From positions 3,162,001 through 3,226,000 of the forward strand of contig CP103804.1 in NCBI GenBank assembly GCA_024919175.1: DNA of 64,000 nt. The letters run 5' to 3'. This document shows, piece by piece, positions 9,074 through 18,365 of this stretch (position 1 is its first letter; every line of letters begins with the position of its first letter). The position numbers and the translations under genes are program-made. Under the pieces are notes generated by a model, which did not search any database, had not been told where the DNA came from, and was given only the letters and a program-made list of their open reading frames with translations. This stretch comes from Clostridioides difficile (GTDB taxonomy: Bacteria; Bacillota; Clostridia; Peptostreptococcales; Peptostreptococcaceae).

Positions 9074-10243
9074 ATGATTAATATTAAGGCTCTTTGCCAT
9101 GATATAAATGATTGGGTTATAGATATTAGAAGAGATTTACACCAAACTCCAGAACTTGGATTAGAAGAATTTCAAACTAAGAAAAAAATTATTAAATATT
9201 TGGACGAAATAGGTATAAGTTATACTGAATATGAAAATCACACAGGAGTAACTGCATATATAAATGTAAATCCAAACCTTGAGACAGTTGCTATAAGAGC
9301 GGATATAGATGCTTTACCTATAACAGAAGAACTCAACTTTCCTTATAAATCCATAAATTTAGGTAAAATGCATGCATGTGGTCATGACGCACATACTGCC
9401 ATTTTACTTGGTACTTGTAATATCCTATTTACATTAAAGGATTATTTAAATGTAAATGTAAAATTTTTTTTCCAACCTGCTGAAGAAACTATTGGTGGTG
9501 CTAAGCTTATGATAGAAGATGGATGTATGAAAAACCCAGATGTAAACTATATATTTGGTCTTCATGTAAATCCCAATATTGATAAAAGTTTAATTGAACT
9601 AAAATACAATACTTTAAATGCATCAACAGATACACTTTGTATAACTGTATATGGCTCAAAATGCCATGGAGCTTATCCACATCAAGGTGTTGATGCTATA
9701 GTTATCTCTGCCCATATAATAACTGCTTTGCAGACAATTGTCAGTCGAAATACAAACCCTACTGATTCTGTAGTTATTTCTTTAGGTAAAATTGAAGGAG
9801 GAATTAAAGAAAATATAGTTTGTGATAAAGTTGTTATAAAAGGAACCTTAAGAACTTTAACTCAAGAAACCAGAGACTTTTCAAAAAAACGAATTAAAGA
9901 GATTTGTAATTTTACCTGCAAAACATTTGGAGGAAATATTGATGTTGAAATTGAAGAAGGTTATCCTGCCCTTATAAATTCAAATTCTCTTGTAGATTAT
10001 GTTAAACAAAATGCAGTAGAATTATTTGGAAAAGAAAATATTTTAATTAAAGATACACCTACTCTTGGTGCTGAAGATTTTTCATATTTTTTGAAGTATT
10101 GTGAAGGTGCTTTTTATCACCTTGGTTGTGCAAATCAGGAAAAAAATATTAATTCTCCTCTTCATACAGCTACCTTTGATATTGATGAAGATTGTCTTAT
10201 CACTGGTGTTATGATTCATGTGAAAAATGTATTATCCTTCTAA
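9074..10243 (+). CDS. M20 family amidohydrolase/peptidase
   Basis: 389 residues. Metal-binding and catalytic motifs of the M20D amidohydrolases are present: RRDLHQTPELGLEEF, RADIDALPI, MHACGHDAHTAILLG, FQPAEETIGGA, GLHVNP, LGAEDFSYF and a final LHTATFDID. Members deacylate N-acyl amino acids (aminoacylase, N-acetyl-diaminopimelate deacetylase, IAA-amino acid hydrolase). The second ATG is taken as the start because TAGGATG lies at proper spacing before it; the first ATG (9065) is inside that site. The next gene, trmO, follows within 100 nt. Confidence 0.9.
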   Translation: MINIKALCHDINDWVIDIRRDLHQTPELGLEEFQTKKKIIKYLDEIGISYTEYENHTGVTAYINVNPNLETVAIRADIDALPITEELNFPYKSINLGKMHACGHDAHTAILLGTCNILFTLKDYLNVNVKFFFQPAEETIGGAKLMIEDGCMKNPDVNYIFGLHVNPNIDKSLIELKYNTLNASTDTLCITVYGSKCHGAYPHQGVDAIVISAHIITALQTIVSRNTNPTDSVVISLGKIEGGIKENIVCDKVVIKGTLRTLTQETRDFSKKRIKEICNFTCKTFGGNIDVEIEEGYPALINSNSLVDYVKQNAVELFGKENILIKDTPTLGAEDFSYFLKYCEGAFYHLGCANQEKNINSPLHTATFDIDEDCLITGVMIHVKNVLSF

Positions 10244-10340
10244 TCATATGCTTACATCTCCTTTTTATATTGACTCTCACATGGTGTTAGGGTTTACTCT
10301 AAAATTACAAATAACAAACCAAATAATTGGAGGTCATATT

Positions 10341-10817
10341 ATGAAACAAATTTTAGTAAATCCTATAGGAAAAATACGTGTTCAAGACGAAGAAATTGCT
10401 ATCAAATTGGATAAAAAGTATATACCTGCATTAAAAGAGCTTGATGAATTTAGTCATTTAAATGTAGTCTGGTGGTTTGATGGATTTGATGATGTTGAAG
10501 CAAGAAGTGTCTTAGAAACCCCAAAACCATATAAAAAAGCACCTGATGTTATGGGAATATTTGCGACAAGGTCACCTATTAGACCTAATCCAATAGCATT
10601 AACTACTGTACAAATTATTAGCATTGACCATGAGCATGGTATAATAAAAATTCCATATATTGATGCTAATGATAATAGCCCTGTTATCGACTTAAAACCA
10701 TATACTCCAAGTATTGATAGAATTGAAAACCCATCAGTCCCAAAGTGGTGTAATCATTGGCCTAAATGTGTAGAAAAATCAGAAGAATTTGATTGGGAAA
10801 ATGAATTTGAATTTTAG
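10341..10817 (+). CDS. trmO: tRNA (N6-threonylcarbamoyladenosine(37)-N6)-methyltransferase TrmO
   Basis: 158 residues with the TrmO/TsaA beta-barrel signatures: NPIGKIRVQ, LKELDEFSHLNVVWWF, GIFATRSPIRPNPIALT and YIDANDNSPVIDLKPY. The enzyme uses SAM to methylate t6A37 of threonine tRNA, tuning decoding. The start is the ATG after TTGGAGG; earlier in-frame codons overlap the M20 gene and lack a site. It is shorter than the E. coli enzyme, as is usual for firmicutes, and lacks the C-terminal extension. Confidence 0.9.
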   Translation: MKQILVNPIGKIRVQDEEIAIKLDKKYIPALKELDEFSHLNVVWWFDGFDDVEARSVLETPKPYKKAPDVMGIFATRSPIRPNPIALTTVQIISIDHEHGIIKIPYIDANDNSPVIDLKPYTPSIDRIENPSVPKWCNHWPKCVEKSEEFDWENEFEF

Positions 10818-10828
10818 TTTATTTAAGA

Positions 10829-10874
10829 TAGAGTATTAAATTAAAATATTAAAGTATTTTAATTTAATACTCTA
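10829..10874 (+). terminator. Hairpin after trmO
   Basis: A 20-bp perfect stem (TAGAGTATTAAATTAAAATA and its complement) with a 6-nt loop, 12 nt after the trmO stop. The following sequence is T-rich (AATTTATTATATTTT), so it probably acts as a terminator. Confidence 0.7.
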
Positions 10875-11007
10875 ATTTATTATATTTTAATTCTATAAAG
10901 TATTCTTTGTTTGTAATTTTCTTGAATTATATAATTGTTTTTATCCACTTTCATATTGGCAAATTATCTTGTATACTTAATGTAAATAATTATAAAGGAG
11001 AGTACTC

Positions 11008-11370
11008 ATGACAATATTTAGTCTACAAGCAGCAAATTTATTTGGATGGATAGCTATGGTTCTTGGTGTTATTATGTCAATTAATGATAGTAAAAAGCAG
11101 TTGCCAAAATTCAAGAACTTAAACTATATTTTCTTTGCTTTTATGGGTTTATTTTATGCATTTACTTTATTTGCACTTGCCCAAAATTTTACATCACATA
11201 TATTTAAAATAGTAAATTGTATCATTTATATAATAGTTTTAATTGCATGCAATAAAATTTCTACAAATAAAAATCTCAACAGTAGTTTTTGGACATTAGT
11301 AGGATTTTCAATAAATCCTATTCTAGCAATAATCATTGTATTTTTTGTAAAAAACAAAAAATATAATTAG
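11008..11370 (+). CDS. Small integral membrane protein of unknown function
   Basis: 120 residues with four predicted membrane helices (around 8-25, 39-61, 68-83 and 94-115) and a basic tail (FVKNKKYN). AAAGGAGAG precedes the ATG. No family recognised. It stands alone; the 432-bp stretch after it (11371-11802) contains no gene I can support, only AT-rich sequence with no convincing hairpin plus T run. Confidence 0.6.
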   Translation: MTIFSLQAANLFGWIAMVLGVIMSINDSKKQLPKFKNLNYIFFAFMGLFYAFTLFALAQNFTSHIFKIVNCIIYIIVLIACNKISTNKNLNSSFWTLVGFSINPILAIIIVFFVKNKKYN

Positions 11371-11802
11371 AACAGAATAGTTTATTTAGGGGGTATTTGA
11401 TAACTACAAGATATACTTGAATATATATTGTTAGTTTATTATAACCCTCTAGATATCTTTTTTTTACTAATTCTATAAAACAATTCTATAACTCAACTCT
11501 TTTTCCTAATTTTAAAACACTACAATCATTAAACAAACTTAAAAATAATATCTATCAACGTTTTAAGTATGTTAAACTAGTAAATGTAGCCACTTCTATG
11601 TTACAATCTTATATAAATATTGTATATAGCAATAGTAGGCTAATAGATACTCGTTAGTGTTATATTTCTAATATCAGTTATTTTTCAGTTACAGATTTAA
11701 TAATAATTAATAATGAGACCTAATATTTTCTGCCTCTTATTAATTGTATATTTACTGTTATCTGTTATTATCATTAATAATAAATTTAGGGGGGCTTATA
11801 TT

Positions 11803-12597
11803 ATGAAGTTATATTTAAGTGCCGATATAGAAGGTACTTGCGGCATTGTAAATTGGGATGAAACAAAGCTTGAATGTGAATTTTCGCAACACTATAGAAC
11901 ACAAATGAGCAAAGAAATAGCTGCAGCATGTAATGGTGCTACTCAGTCTGGTATGCATGAAATACTTATTAAAGATGCACATGATAGTGGCAGAAATATT
12001 AATCCAGATATTTTGCCTGAAAATGTCAAAATACTTAGAGGATGGACCAAGGACCCACTAGTTATGATGGCTGGTATTGATGAAAGTTTTGATGCATGTG
12101 TATTTACTGGCTATCATTCTGGGGCTACTTGTAATGGTAATCCACTTTCTCATACTATGGATATTGACTATGACTACTTTAAAATAAATGATGAAATAGC
12201 CTCTGAGTTTACTATAAATGCTTATGCTGCTGCATACTATAATGTTCCTGTGGCATTTTTAAGTGGAGATGAAATGCTTTGTGAAAGTGCAAAAAAACTA
12301 AACCCAAATATAATCACTGTTCCTGTTTCAAAAGGAATTGGAAATGGTTCAATTTCAATTCATCCAAGTCTTGCACTAAAAAAAATAGAAGAAGGTGTTA
12401 GAGAATCTTTATCTGGAGATTTATCTAGACATTTAATAAAATTACCAGATAAGTTTAAAATTGAAATAAAGTTTAAGGAACATTATAAAGCTTTTAAAGC
12501 TTCTTTCTATCCAAATATGAAAAAAATAAATTCTCAAACAATACTATTTGAAACAGAAGATTATTATGAATTTTTAAGAATGTTATTATTTATATAA
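11803..12597 (+). CDS. M55 family D-aminopeptidase (DppA-like)
   Basis: 264 residues beginning MKLYLSADIEGTCGI, the metal-binding Asp-x-Glu start of DppA-type zinc D-aminopeptidases, with KDAHDSGRNI, FTGYHSGA and SGDEMLCESA as further family motifs. The B. subtilis enzyme releases D-Ala from D-Ala-containing peptides. The start follows TTTAGGGGGG; the ORF can be extended 90 nt upstream but without a site. A small membrane protein follows 22 nt later. Its place among epimerase, LD-carboxypeptidase and 5-oxoprolinase genes suggests use of D-amino-acid peptides. Confidence 0.88.
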   Translation: MKLYLSADIEGTCGIVNWDETKLECEFSQHYRTQMSKEIAAACNGATQSGMHEILIKDAHDSGRNINPDILPENVKILRGWTKDPLVMMAGIDESFDACVFTGYHSGATCNGNPLSHTMDIDYDYFKINDEIASEFTINAYAAAYYNVPVAFLSGDEMLCESAKKLNPNIITVPVSKGIGNGSISIHPSLALKKIEEGVRESLSGDLSRHLIKLPDKFKIEIKFKEHYKAFKASFYPNMKKINSQTILFETEDYYEFLRMLLFI

Positions 12598-12619
12598 ATC
12601 TCATGCTATACATAAGGAG

Positions 12620-13063
12620 TTGATTAAGATAAGTAATAAAAGAAGGATTCCTTTAGGCGAATTTATTTCTGTATTTTTATTTTTTGCTGTTTTTTTTGGT
12701 ATAACTTTTTGCATTTTTACTGTTATAGGAATTGGCTTCTTATCATTCTTAGGTTTTGAATATAAATCTCTTGGTTCTGTACTAATTTTCTTTTTAATAT
12801 ATTTTTGTATAACTACACCAATTGATTTTTTATGCACTACCATTTTAGATATATTTAGATATGTAAACAAATTACCATATTCAATTTATAAATTTTGCGA
12901 ATTTATAATTGACTTTATACTAACTTTTTTAGCTATGAACATAATTGATACATTTATGGATTCGATAGCGATTCCTTTAAGTACAGAAATTTTATTTGCC
13001 TTACTTTCTTATCTCTTATCTGAATGCATGGATTTTTTTGATAAAGATAAGAAGAAATCTTAA
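12620..13063 (+). CDS. Small membrane protein resembling the YrvL family; start codon uncertain
   Basis: Up to 147 residues with four hydrophobic helices and a cytoplasmic C-terminus (ECMDFFDKDKKKS). The pattern RIPLGEFISVF ... GFEYKSLGSVLIFFLI ... IIDTFMDSIAIPLSTEI resembles YrvL-type regulatory membrane proteins. AAGGAG at 12614-12619 directly abuts the TTG at 12620, too close for normal initiation; the next in-frame codons at usable distance are ATT (12623) and ATA (12629). It probably shares the transcript of the D-aminopeptidase gene. Function is not known. Confidence 0.5.
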   Translation: MIKISNKRRIPLGEFISVFLFFAVFFGITFCIFTVIGIGFLSFLGFEYKSLGSVLIFFLIYFCITTPIDFLCTTILDIFRYVNKLPYSIYKFCEFIIDFILTFLAMNIIDTFMDSIAIPLSTEILFALLSYLLSECMDFFDKDKKKS

Positions 13064-13066
13064 TAA

Positions 13067-13119
13067 AAAGATAGATTACTTGATAGAAAATTTATATCTC
13101 TATCATATAATCTATCTTT
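13067..13119. terminator. Bidirectional terminator hairpin
   Basis: AAAGATAGATTA pairs with TAATCTATCTTT, with T runs beyond on both strands; it separates the convergent YrvL-like (+) and oxidoreductase (-) genes. Confidence 0.75.
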
Positions 13120-13144
13120 ATTTTATTCGTGTAATCTTTTATAT

Positions 13145-14431
13145 TTAAAATATCGTTTCTTCTATTTCTTTAGTCATCTTTATAGCCTCATCAAAAAATT
13201 TATCTATATGTACTACTTCATCACTCACTCTTGAATACTCTGCTGCAAATGCCATTACATGACTTTCTATAGCATCTTTTGCTGCTACTCTCCCTTTTTT
13301 TGAGTCTTTACTTGAAACCAATTTAATGAACTCAGCTATAAGATTTCTATCATATTCTTCTACCATGTTTTTCTTATTTGATGGATTTATAACTACTTCT
13401 TCATTTTTTCCAAATTCTTTAATTCTTATCTCGTTTTTATTTAAATCTCCACCAACTTCTCCATGACTAAACATCATCTTTATAGTTCTTCCATTTTCTT
13501 TAGTAAATGCACATAAATTAAAAGTAGCAGTTACTCCATTTTCAAATTGTAATATATTTACCATGTTATCTACAACATTATTATCACATCTGTAAACACA
13601 TCTTCCATATGGACTTGTTTCAAGTATCTTTAAAAGATTCTCTTTTGTAGGATTTATATGCACAGCTCTATTTATACTTCTATCATTTTCTAGGTAAATT
13701 TGTTTTGCAGAATATGGACATTTCTTTTCTACTAAACATTGAAGACAGTTTTGTGCCATTTCTCCCCCAGCATTTTCATTGTTAAGATGTTTTAAACTTC
13801 CAAATGCAGATATTTTCTTACATCTACTTCCTACCAAATATAATAAAATATCCATATCATGACAACTCTTTGCTAAAATCAAAGGACTTGTCTCATTGCT
13901 ATTTCTCCAATTCCCTCTAGTAAAACTATGTGCGAAATGCCAATATCCTATATTCTCATTATATTGTATACTAACTAACTCTCCTAATTTTTTACTTTCC
14001 ACAATTTCTCTTAATTTATTGTAAAATGGAGAATATCTAAGTACATGACAAATCATAAAAATCTTATCTTTATATTTATCACACAAATTATTTATATGCA
14101 CTAATCCATCTAAACTATTAGACATTGGTTTTTCTAATAATATATGATAACCCTTTTGAAGAGCTAAACTTGCTACATCATAATGCCTATCATCATTTGT
14201 AGCTATTATCACTGCATCTGCCATTTTATCCTGTTTAAAAAATTCTTCTAGACTTTCAAATACATTTTTGCTATTTAAGTTATACTTTTGTGCAAACAAT
14301 TCACGTCTTCCTTTTTTAGGCTCTGCTACAGCAACTATCTCACATATATCAGAATTTTCATAAATATATGGAGCATATGCATATGTACCTCTATTACCTG
14401 CTCCAATCACAGCAACTTTTACTTTTTCCAT
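13145..14431 (-). CDS. Gfo/Idh/MocA family NAD(P)-dependent oxidoreductase
   Basis: 428 residues. N-terminal Rossmann fold: KVAVIGAGNRGTYAYAPY (GxGxxG), VAVAEPKKGR, then ADAVIIATNDDRHYDV and the catalytic ILLEKPMSNS (EKP). The C-terminal substrate domain carries AKSCHDMDILLYLVG and, unusually, a cysteine group (NCLQCLVEKKCPYS near residue 225, then GRCVYRC near 275). The family oxidises or reduces sugars, inositols and related polyols. The gene is monocistronic, with no sugar transporter beside it, so the substrate is unknown. Confidence 0.88.
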   Translation of the reverse strand: MEKVKVAVIGAGNRGTYAYAPYIYENSDICEIVAVAEPKKGRRELFAQKYNLNSKNVFESLEEFFKQDKMADAVIIATNDDRHYDVASLALQKGYHILLEKPMSNSLDGLVHINNLCDKYKDKIFMICHVLRYSPFYNKLREIVESKKLGELVSIQYNENIGYWHFAHSFTRGNWRNSNETSPLILAKSCHDMDILLYLVGSRCKKISAFGSLKHLNNENAGGEMAQNCLQCLVEKKCPYSAKQIYLENDRSINRAVHINPTKENLLKILETSPYGRCVYRCDNNVVDNMVNILQFENGVTATFNLCAFTKENGRTIKMMFSHGEVGGDLNKNEIRIKEFGKNEEVVINPSNKKNMVEEYDRNLIAEFIKLVSSKDSKKGRVAAKDAIESHVMAFAAEYSRVSDEVVHIDKFFDEAIKMTKEIEETIF

Positions 14432-14512
14432 ACTTTAAATTATCCCCTTTATATTATTCTACTACTTTATTATATTCTATTTTTACATATATTTGGATGT
14501 TTTTGATAAAAG

Positions 14513-14555
14513 AAACAGCAGTTATAGTTTTTTACTTATAACTGCTGTTTTGACT
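14513..14555 (-). terminator. Terminator of the DMT exporter gene
   Basis: On the minus strand AAACAGCAGTTATAAG and CTATAACTGCTGTTT form a ~14-bp stem followed by TTTCTTTT. It lies 60 nt downstream of the DMT exporter stop. Confidence 0.75.
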
Positions 14556-14615
14556 TAATATTCTATGCATTTTTAGATTTATATTATTTATTTTTAATAT
14601 AAACTTTGATACTAT

Positions 14616-15515
14616 TTATTTATTTTGTTTGTCAATTTCTTTATCTAATTTATCTAATTTTTTATTATACAAAAACATATAAAAAGCTGCTGAAAATACT
14701 ATTACATATCCCACAATACTTAATATATCTGGATAAACATTAAATAAGAATATACTCAAGATTGCTGAAAATATTATATTACTATAATCAAATATAGAAA
14801 TTTCTTTGGCTGGTGCATACTTATATGCTAAAGTTATACCAAATTGACCTAAACTTGCAAATACTCCACCCAATAATAAATACACAAGTTGCATGAGAGT
14901 CATTGGTTCATACACTGCAAAAGCTATTGGACCTACAGTAACTAATGAAAAAACTGAAAAGAAAAACACAATTGTATAATAATCTTCCCTATCTCCAAGA
15001 ATTCTTAAACAAGTATATGCCATTGCTGCAAATACAGCTCCTGCAACCCCTCCTAGATATGGAATTATTTCAACACTAAATGTTGGTTTTATTATAAATA
15101 AAGCTCCTATAAATGCAATTATAATTGCCCCTATCTGTTTTATATTTATTTTTTCTTTTAGAATAATTGCACAAAATATAACTACAAGAAAAGGACTCAT
15201 TTTATTTAACATATTAGCATCTGAAAGCATCAACCTATCAATTGCATAATAGTTAAATATAACTCCTAAAGTTCCAAAGATTGACCTGTATAAAAGAACC
15301 TTCATATTTTCTTTTTTGCCTGTCAAACTTCCTTTATGTTTTATAATAAGCCAAAATGCTATTATAGCTGATACCAAATTTCTAAAAAATACTTTTTGAA
15401 AACTTGGTAAATCTCCTGCCAGCTTTACAAATGCAGACATCATTGCAAAACCAAGAGCTGATGCCATTATAAACATTATACCTTTTATTCGATTTGATTT
15501 TATTGTACTACTCAT
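14616..15515 (-). CDS. EamA/DMT superfamily transporter
   Basis: 299 residues with ten hydrophobic helices in two EamA repeats; typical stretches are FRNLVSAIIAFWLI, LSDANMLNKMSPFLVVIFC, LKEKINIKQIGAIIIAFIGA and a C-terminal positively charged tail (LDKLDKEIDKQNK). The start is the ATG after GAGGTAAAT; an upstream ATG lacks a site. DMT permeases export or import small metabolites such as amino acids, purines or SAM; the substrate cannot be read. The gene stands alone; the 300-bp upstream gap (15516-15815) shows only AT-rich sequence. Confidence 0.88.
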   Translation of the reverse strand: MSSTIKSNRIKGIMFIMASALGFAMMSAFVKLAGDLPSFQKVFFRNLVSAIIAFWLIIKHKGSLTGKKENMKVLLYRSIFGTLGVIFNYYAIDRLMLSDANMLNKMSPFLVVIFCAIILKEKINIKQIGAIIIAFIGALFIIKPTFSVEIIPYLGGVAGAVFAAMAYTCLRILGDREDYYTIVFFFSVFSLVTVGPIAFAVYEPMTLMQLVYLLLGGVFASLGQFGITLAYKYAPAKEISIFDYSNIIFSAILSIFLFNVYPDILSIVGYVIVFSAAFYMFLYNKKLDKLDKEIDKQNK

Positions 15516-15815
15516 ATTTACCTCTTTTCTATACAAATACATAAACCTATATTTAAAAACTACTTAAAAACTAAAATTTATATACTAAATAATAATTATC
15601 TAAATATTCCAATTTATACTATAATTAAAAGTATAAATTATGTCAAGTAACTAATAAATCTTTTCAATTAATAACAATAATAATTATAAATAAAAAGTTA
15701 TATCTTTTTATAGATTATTCGCCAAATATATAATATAATTTTATATAGTATAGACTTTTTTTAATTTATTATTTAGATTTTTAGTGGATTTTTTAATTAT
15801 GGAGGTATTTAAAAT

Positions 15816-16160
15816 ATGGAAATAAAGAGATATGAAGGAACTGGAAGAATGAGTAGAGCTGTAGTTCACAACAATACAGTTTATTTATGTGGACAAACTC
15901 ATGCTGAAGGAGGGGTAGTTGAGCAAACTACTGAAGTTTTAAATAAGATAGAAGATTTATTAAACAAATATGGTTCAGACAAACAACATTTACTATCTGT
16001 TACTATTTATTTAAGAGATATGAAAGACTTTGAAGCTATGAACTCTGTATGGGATGCTTGGGTTGAAAAAGGATTTGAACCTGCTAGAGCTTGTGTTGAA
16101 GCTAGACTTGCTAGAGAACACTTATTAGTTGAAATGAGTGTTGTTGCAGCTACAAAATAA
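15816..16160 (+). CDS. RidA/YjgF family protein
   Basis: 114 residues with the RidA fold: VYLCGQTHAEGG, QTTEVLNKIEDLLNKYGSD, VTIYLRDMKDFEAMN and the signature EPARACVEARLAREHLLVEM, which includes the conserved Arg and Glu of the active cleft. RidA proteins hydrolyse reactive 2-aminoacrylate and related imines from PLP enzymes. Slightly shorter than the E. coli protein and starting with a distinct N-terminus (MEIKRYEGTGRMSRAV), which places it in one of the sister subfamilies. GGAGGT precedes the ATG. Confidence 0.88.
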   Translation: MEIKRYEGTGRMSRAVVHNNTVYLCGQTHAEGGVVEQTTEVLNKIEDLLNKYGSDKQHLLSVTIYLRDMKDFEAMNSVWDAWVEKGFEPARACVEARLAREHLLVEMSVVAATK

Positions 16161-16200
16161 TTACTTTAACTTTAATAAGCAGATATAATTATTTTAACCT

Positions 16201-16240
16201 ATAAGGAGATATAGTATTGATTAATACTATATCTCCTTAT
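16201..16240. terminator. Bidirectional terminator hairpin
   Basis: A perfect 18-bp stem starting ATAAGGAGATATAGTATT with a 4-nt loop, between convergent ridA-like (+) and CocE-like (-) genes. Confidence 0.8.
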
Positions 16241-16256
16241 TATTTAATTCATTAAT

Positions 16257-18353
16257 TTAATTGTTTTCTATTGGCAATATCAATCTAGATGGGTATTTTC
16301 CTCCATTATAGATTGTATTTTTTGCTTTTATATACTCAATACTGTTATAACCATCTTTAGTGTTGCTATTTTGGAATATAAAGTTTTTTGCACTAGATGT
16401 TATATCCAACCTAATTCGATGTCCGATTTTAAATGTATTTGATATTTTTGAGGTGATTATTGTAAACTTATAAATTGCTCCTTCTTCCATAAATTCTGAC
16501 TTATAAAAACTATTTCTAAATCTGGCGCTTAGTATACCATCAGCTAATTTAATTGAATTTCCATCTAAATCCACATCCATAATTTTTATAACCCAATCAG
16601 TATCTCTTGCAGAACTTGATGCAAAGAATTCCAACTTTATATCACCTGTTATAGTAAGTTCTTCACTAAAAACATCTGATGTATAGCATAACATGTCACT
16701 TCTTTTCTCCAAATCTTTATAATTATTTGGAACTCCCACTTCATTTTCTGACATATCAATCAACTGTATCGAAGGGTCTTTTGGATTATATATGTAACTG
16801 TCATAATTTTCTTTTGAACATTCTTCAAAGGATAGTTTTCCATTCCCTAAAGATGTATTAGCATTTCCATCACTTATTAAATATATGCTTTTATCTATTT
16901 TATTTTCTATTGGCCAATTTTCTGCCATCTTCCATTCATTCGAACCTACTGAATAATACTCTATTGGAGCAGTCTTATCTATATCATTTTCTATTCCTTT
17001 TAAGTATTTATCAAACCATAACAGATAGTTATAGTCTACATCATATCTCAATGAATTATCTCCAAAAGGAATATCATTTATATCCCTTATAGTGTTTGAA
17101 TTATGCATCCATGGACCTAATATAGCCTTTCTCTTTCCTCTTTCATAATTTTTTATTACATCCAAAGCTTCTGTAGTACCCATACCATTATCATCATACC
17201 ATCCAGATACAACTAGTGCAGGCACATTTATTTTATCTTTTTTTAGATGCCAGTCCATCCTATCCCAATACTCATCCTTTTCTACTCTTTTTATCCACTC
17301 TTCTAAAAATTCTATTCTATATCCAAGTGCTTCAATAGGTATATTTTGTATCGGTCTTATATTTAAAACATCATCCCAGTCATCTCTTATCATTTTACTT
17401 CTATCAACTTTATTTCTTGATACCATAAATGCCCATGCAAGCATTCCAGATACAAAAGCTCCACCTTTTCTTGGTATATCAATAAAAGGGCTACCTGCTG
17501 TAACTATACTAATCAAAGCTTTTAGGTATTTGTTTCCTGAAGATGCAGCTGCCCATTGAACATAACCAAGATATGACGCTCCCATCATTCCAACAACTTC
17601 ATTTGACCATTCTTGCGCTACTATCCAATTTATAGTACTATCCCCATCTTCTCTTTCATAAATCATAGGCTCCCACTTACCTTCTGATTCATTTCTTCCC
17701 CTAACATCTTGTATGACAACAGCATATCCCCTTTGTACATACTTATAATATATTTCTTTATCATTTTCTTTTCCATATGGAGTTCTCATAAGAATTGTAG
17801 GTACTTTTTTAGTAGAGTCTTCAAACTTAGGAAGATATACATCTGTGGAAAGCTTTGTTCCATCTTCCATATCAATCATATAATTTCCATCAAATTTTAT
17901 AGGATATATCTCTTCATTTTCATGTGTTTTTTTCCACTCTTTTAATATCGTATAATCCTCATATCCATCCATAATTAGTATAGTACAAGTCTCCCTAGAC
18001 AAACATATAAAGCCAACTATTTTATTATCCAAAACAATTATATCTAAAGGAAATTTTTTATTTCTTTGGACCCAGATATATTCATTAAACTTAGAGTATG
18101 TTTCTCCTAATTCATTTACAACTATACTTTTATCCGTGTTTATTAGACTATTATTATAAATATTAAAATTTTCAAATAAGAACTTCAAATCTATTTTTGT
18201 AAGATTTAAATAATATGTTCCCTCATCTTTACTCATAGGCTTTATTTCTTCTATTTCATTTGTAAAAGGATTCAGTTTTTCAATAAGTAAAACTTCGTCA
18301 AATACTACATTACCACTATATAAACCAGATATATATAACTTGAATTTTTTCAA
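16257..18353 (-). CDS. CocE/NonD family serine hydrolase (X-Pro dipeptidyl-peptidase S15 type)
   Basis: 698 residues. After a ~150-residue N-terminal region it carries the S15 hydrolase core: TDVYLP, ILMRTPYGKEN, GYAVVIQDVRGRNESEG, the nucleophile elbow GMMGASYLGYVQW, SGWYDDNG (acid) and LGPWMHN (His), then a C-terminal jelly-roll (RLDITSSAKNF). No signal peptide, so cytosolic. The start is TTG after AGGAGGTGATTTTA; the GTG three codons earlier lies inside that site. Its ribosome binding site overlaps the stop of the DUF819 permease, so epimerase, permease and hydrolase form one operon, consistent with peptide catabolism. The exact bond cleaved (X-Pro, other amide, or ester) is open. Confidence 0.85.
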   Translation of the reverse strand: MKKFKLYISGLYSGNVVFDEVLLIEKLNPFTNEIEEIKPMSKDEGTYYLNLTKIDLKFLFENFNIYNNSLINTDKSIVVNELGETYSKFNEYIWVQRNKKFPLDIIVLDNKIVGFICLSRETCTILIMDGYEDYTILKEWKKTHENEEIYPIKFDGNYMIDMEDGTKLSTDVYLPKFEDSTKKVPTILMRTPYGKENDKEIYYKYVQRGYAVVIQDVRGRNESEGKWEPMIYEREDGDSTINWIVAQEWSNEVVGMMGASYLGYVQWAAASSGNKYLKALISIVTAGSPFIDIPRKGGAFVSGMLAWAFMVSRNKVDRSKMIRDDWDDVLNIRPIQNIPIEALGYRIEFLEEWIKRVEKDEYWDRMDWHLKKDKINVPALVVSGWYDDNGMGTTEALDVIKNYERGKRKAILGPWMHNSNTIRDINDIPFGDNSLRYDVDYNYLLWFDKYLKGIENDIDKTAPIEYYSVGSNEWKMAENWPIENKIDKSIYLISDGNANTSLGNGKLSFEECSKENYDSYIYNPKDPSIQLIDMSENEVGVPNNYKDLEKRSDMLCYTSDVFSEELTITGDIKLEFFASSSARDTDWVIKIMDVDLDGNSIKLADGILSARFRNSFYKSEFMEEGAIYKFTIITSKISNTFKIGHRIRLDITSSAKNFIFQNSNTKDGYNSIEYIKAKNTIYNGGKYPSRLILPIENN

Positions 18354-18365
18354 TAAAATCACCTC

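Noticed and set aside
10227..10340. Longer TrmO with 38 extra N-terminal residues
   Set aside because: The extension overlaps the M20 gene end, lacks a ribosome binding site and is not part of the TrmO fold; GGAGG stands before the ATG at 10341.
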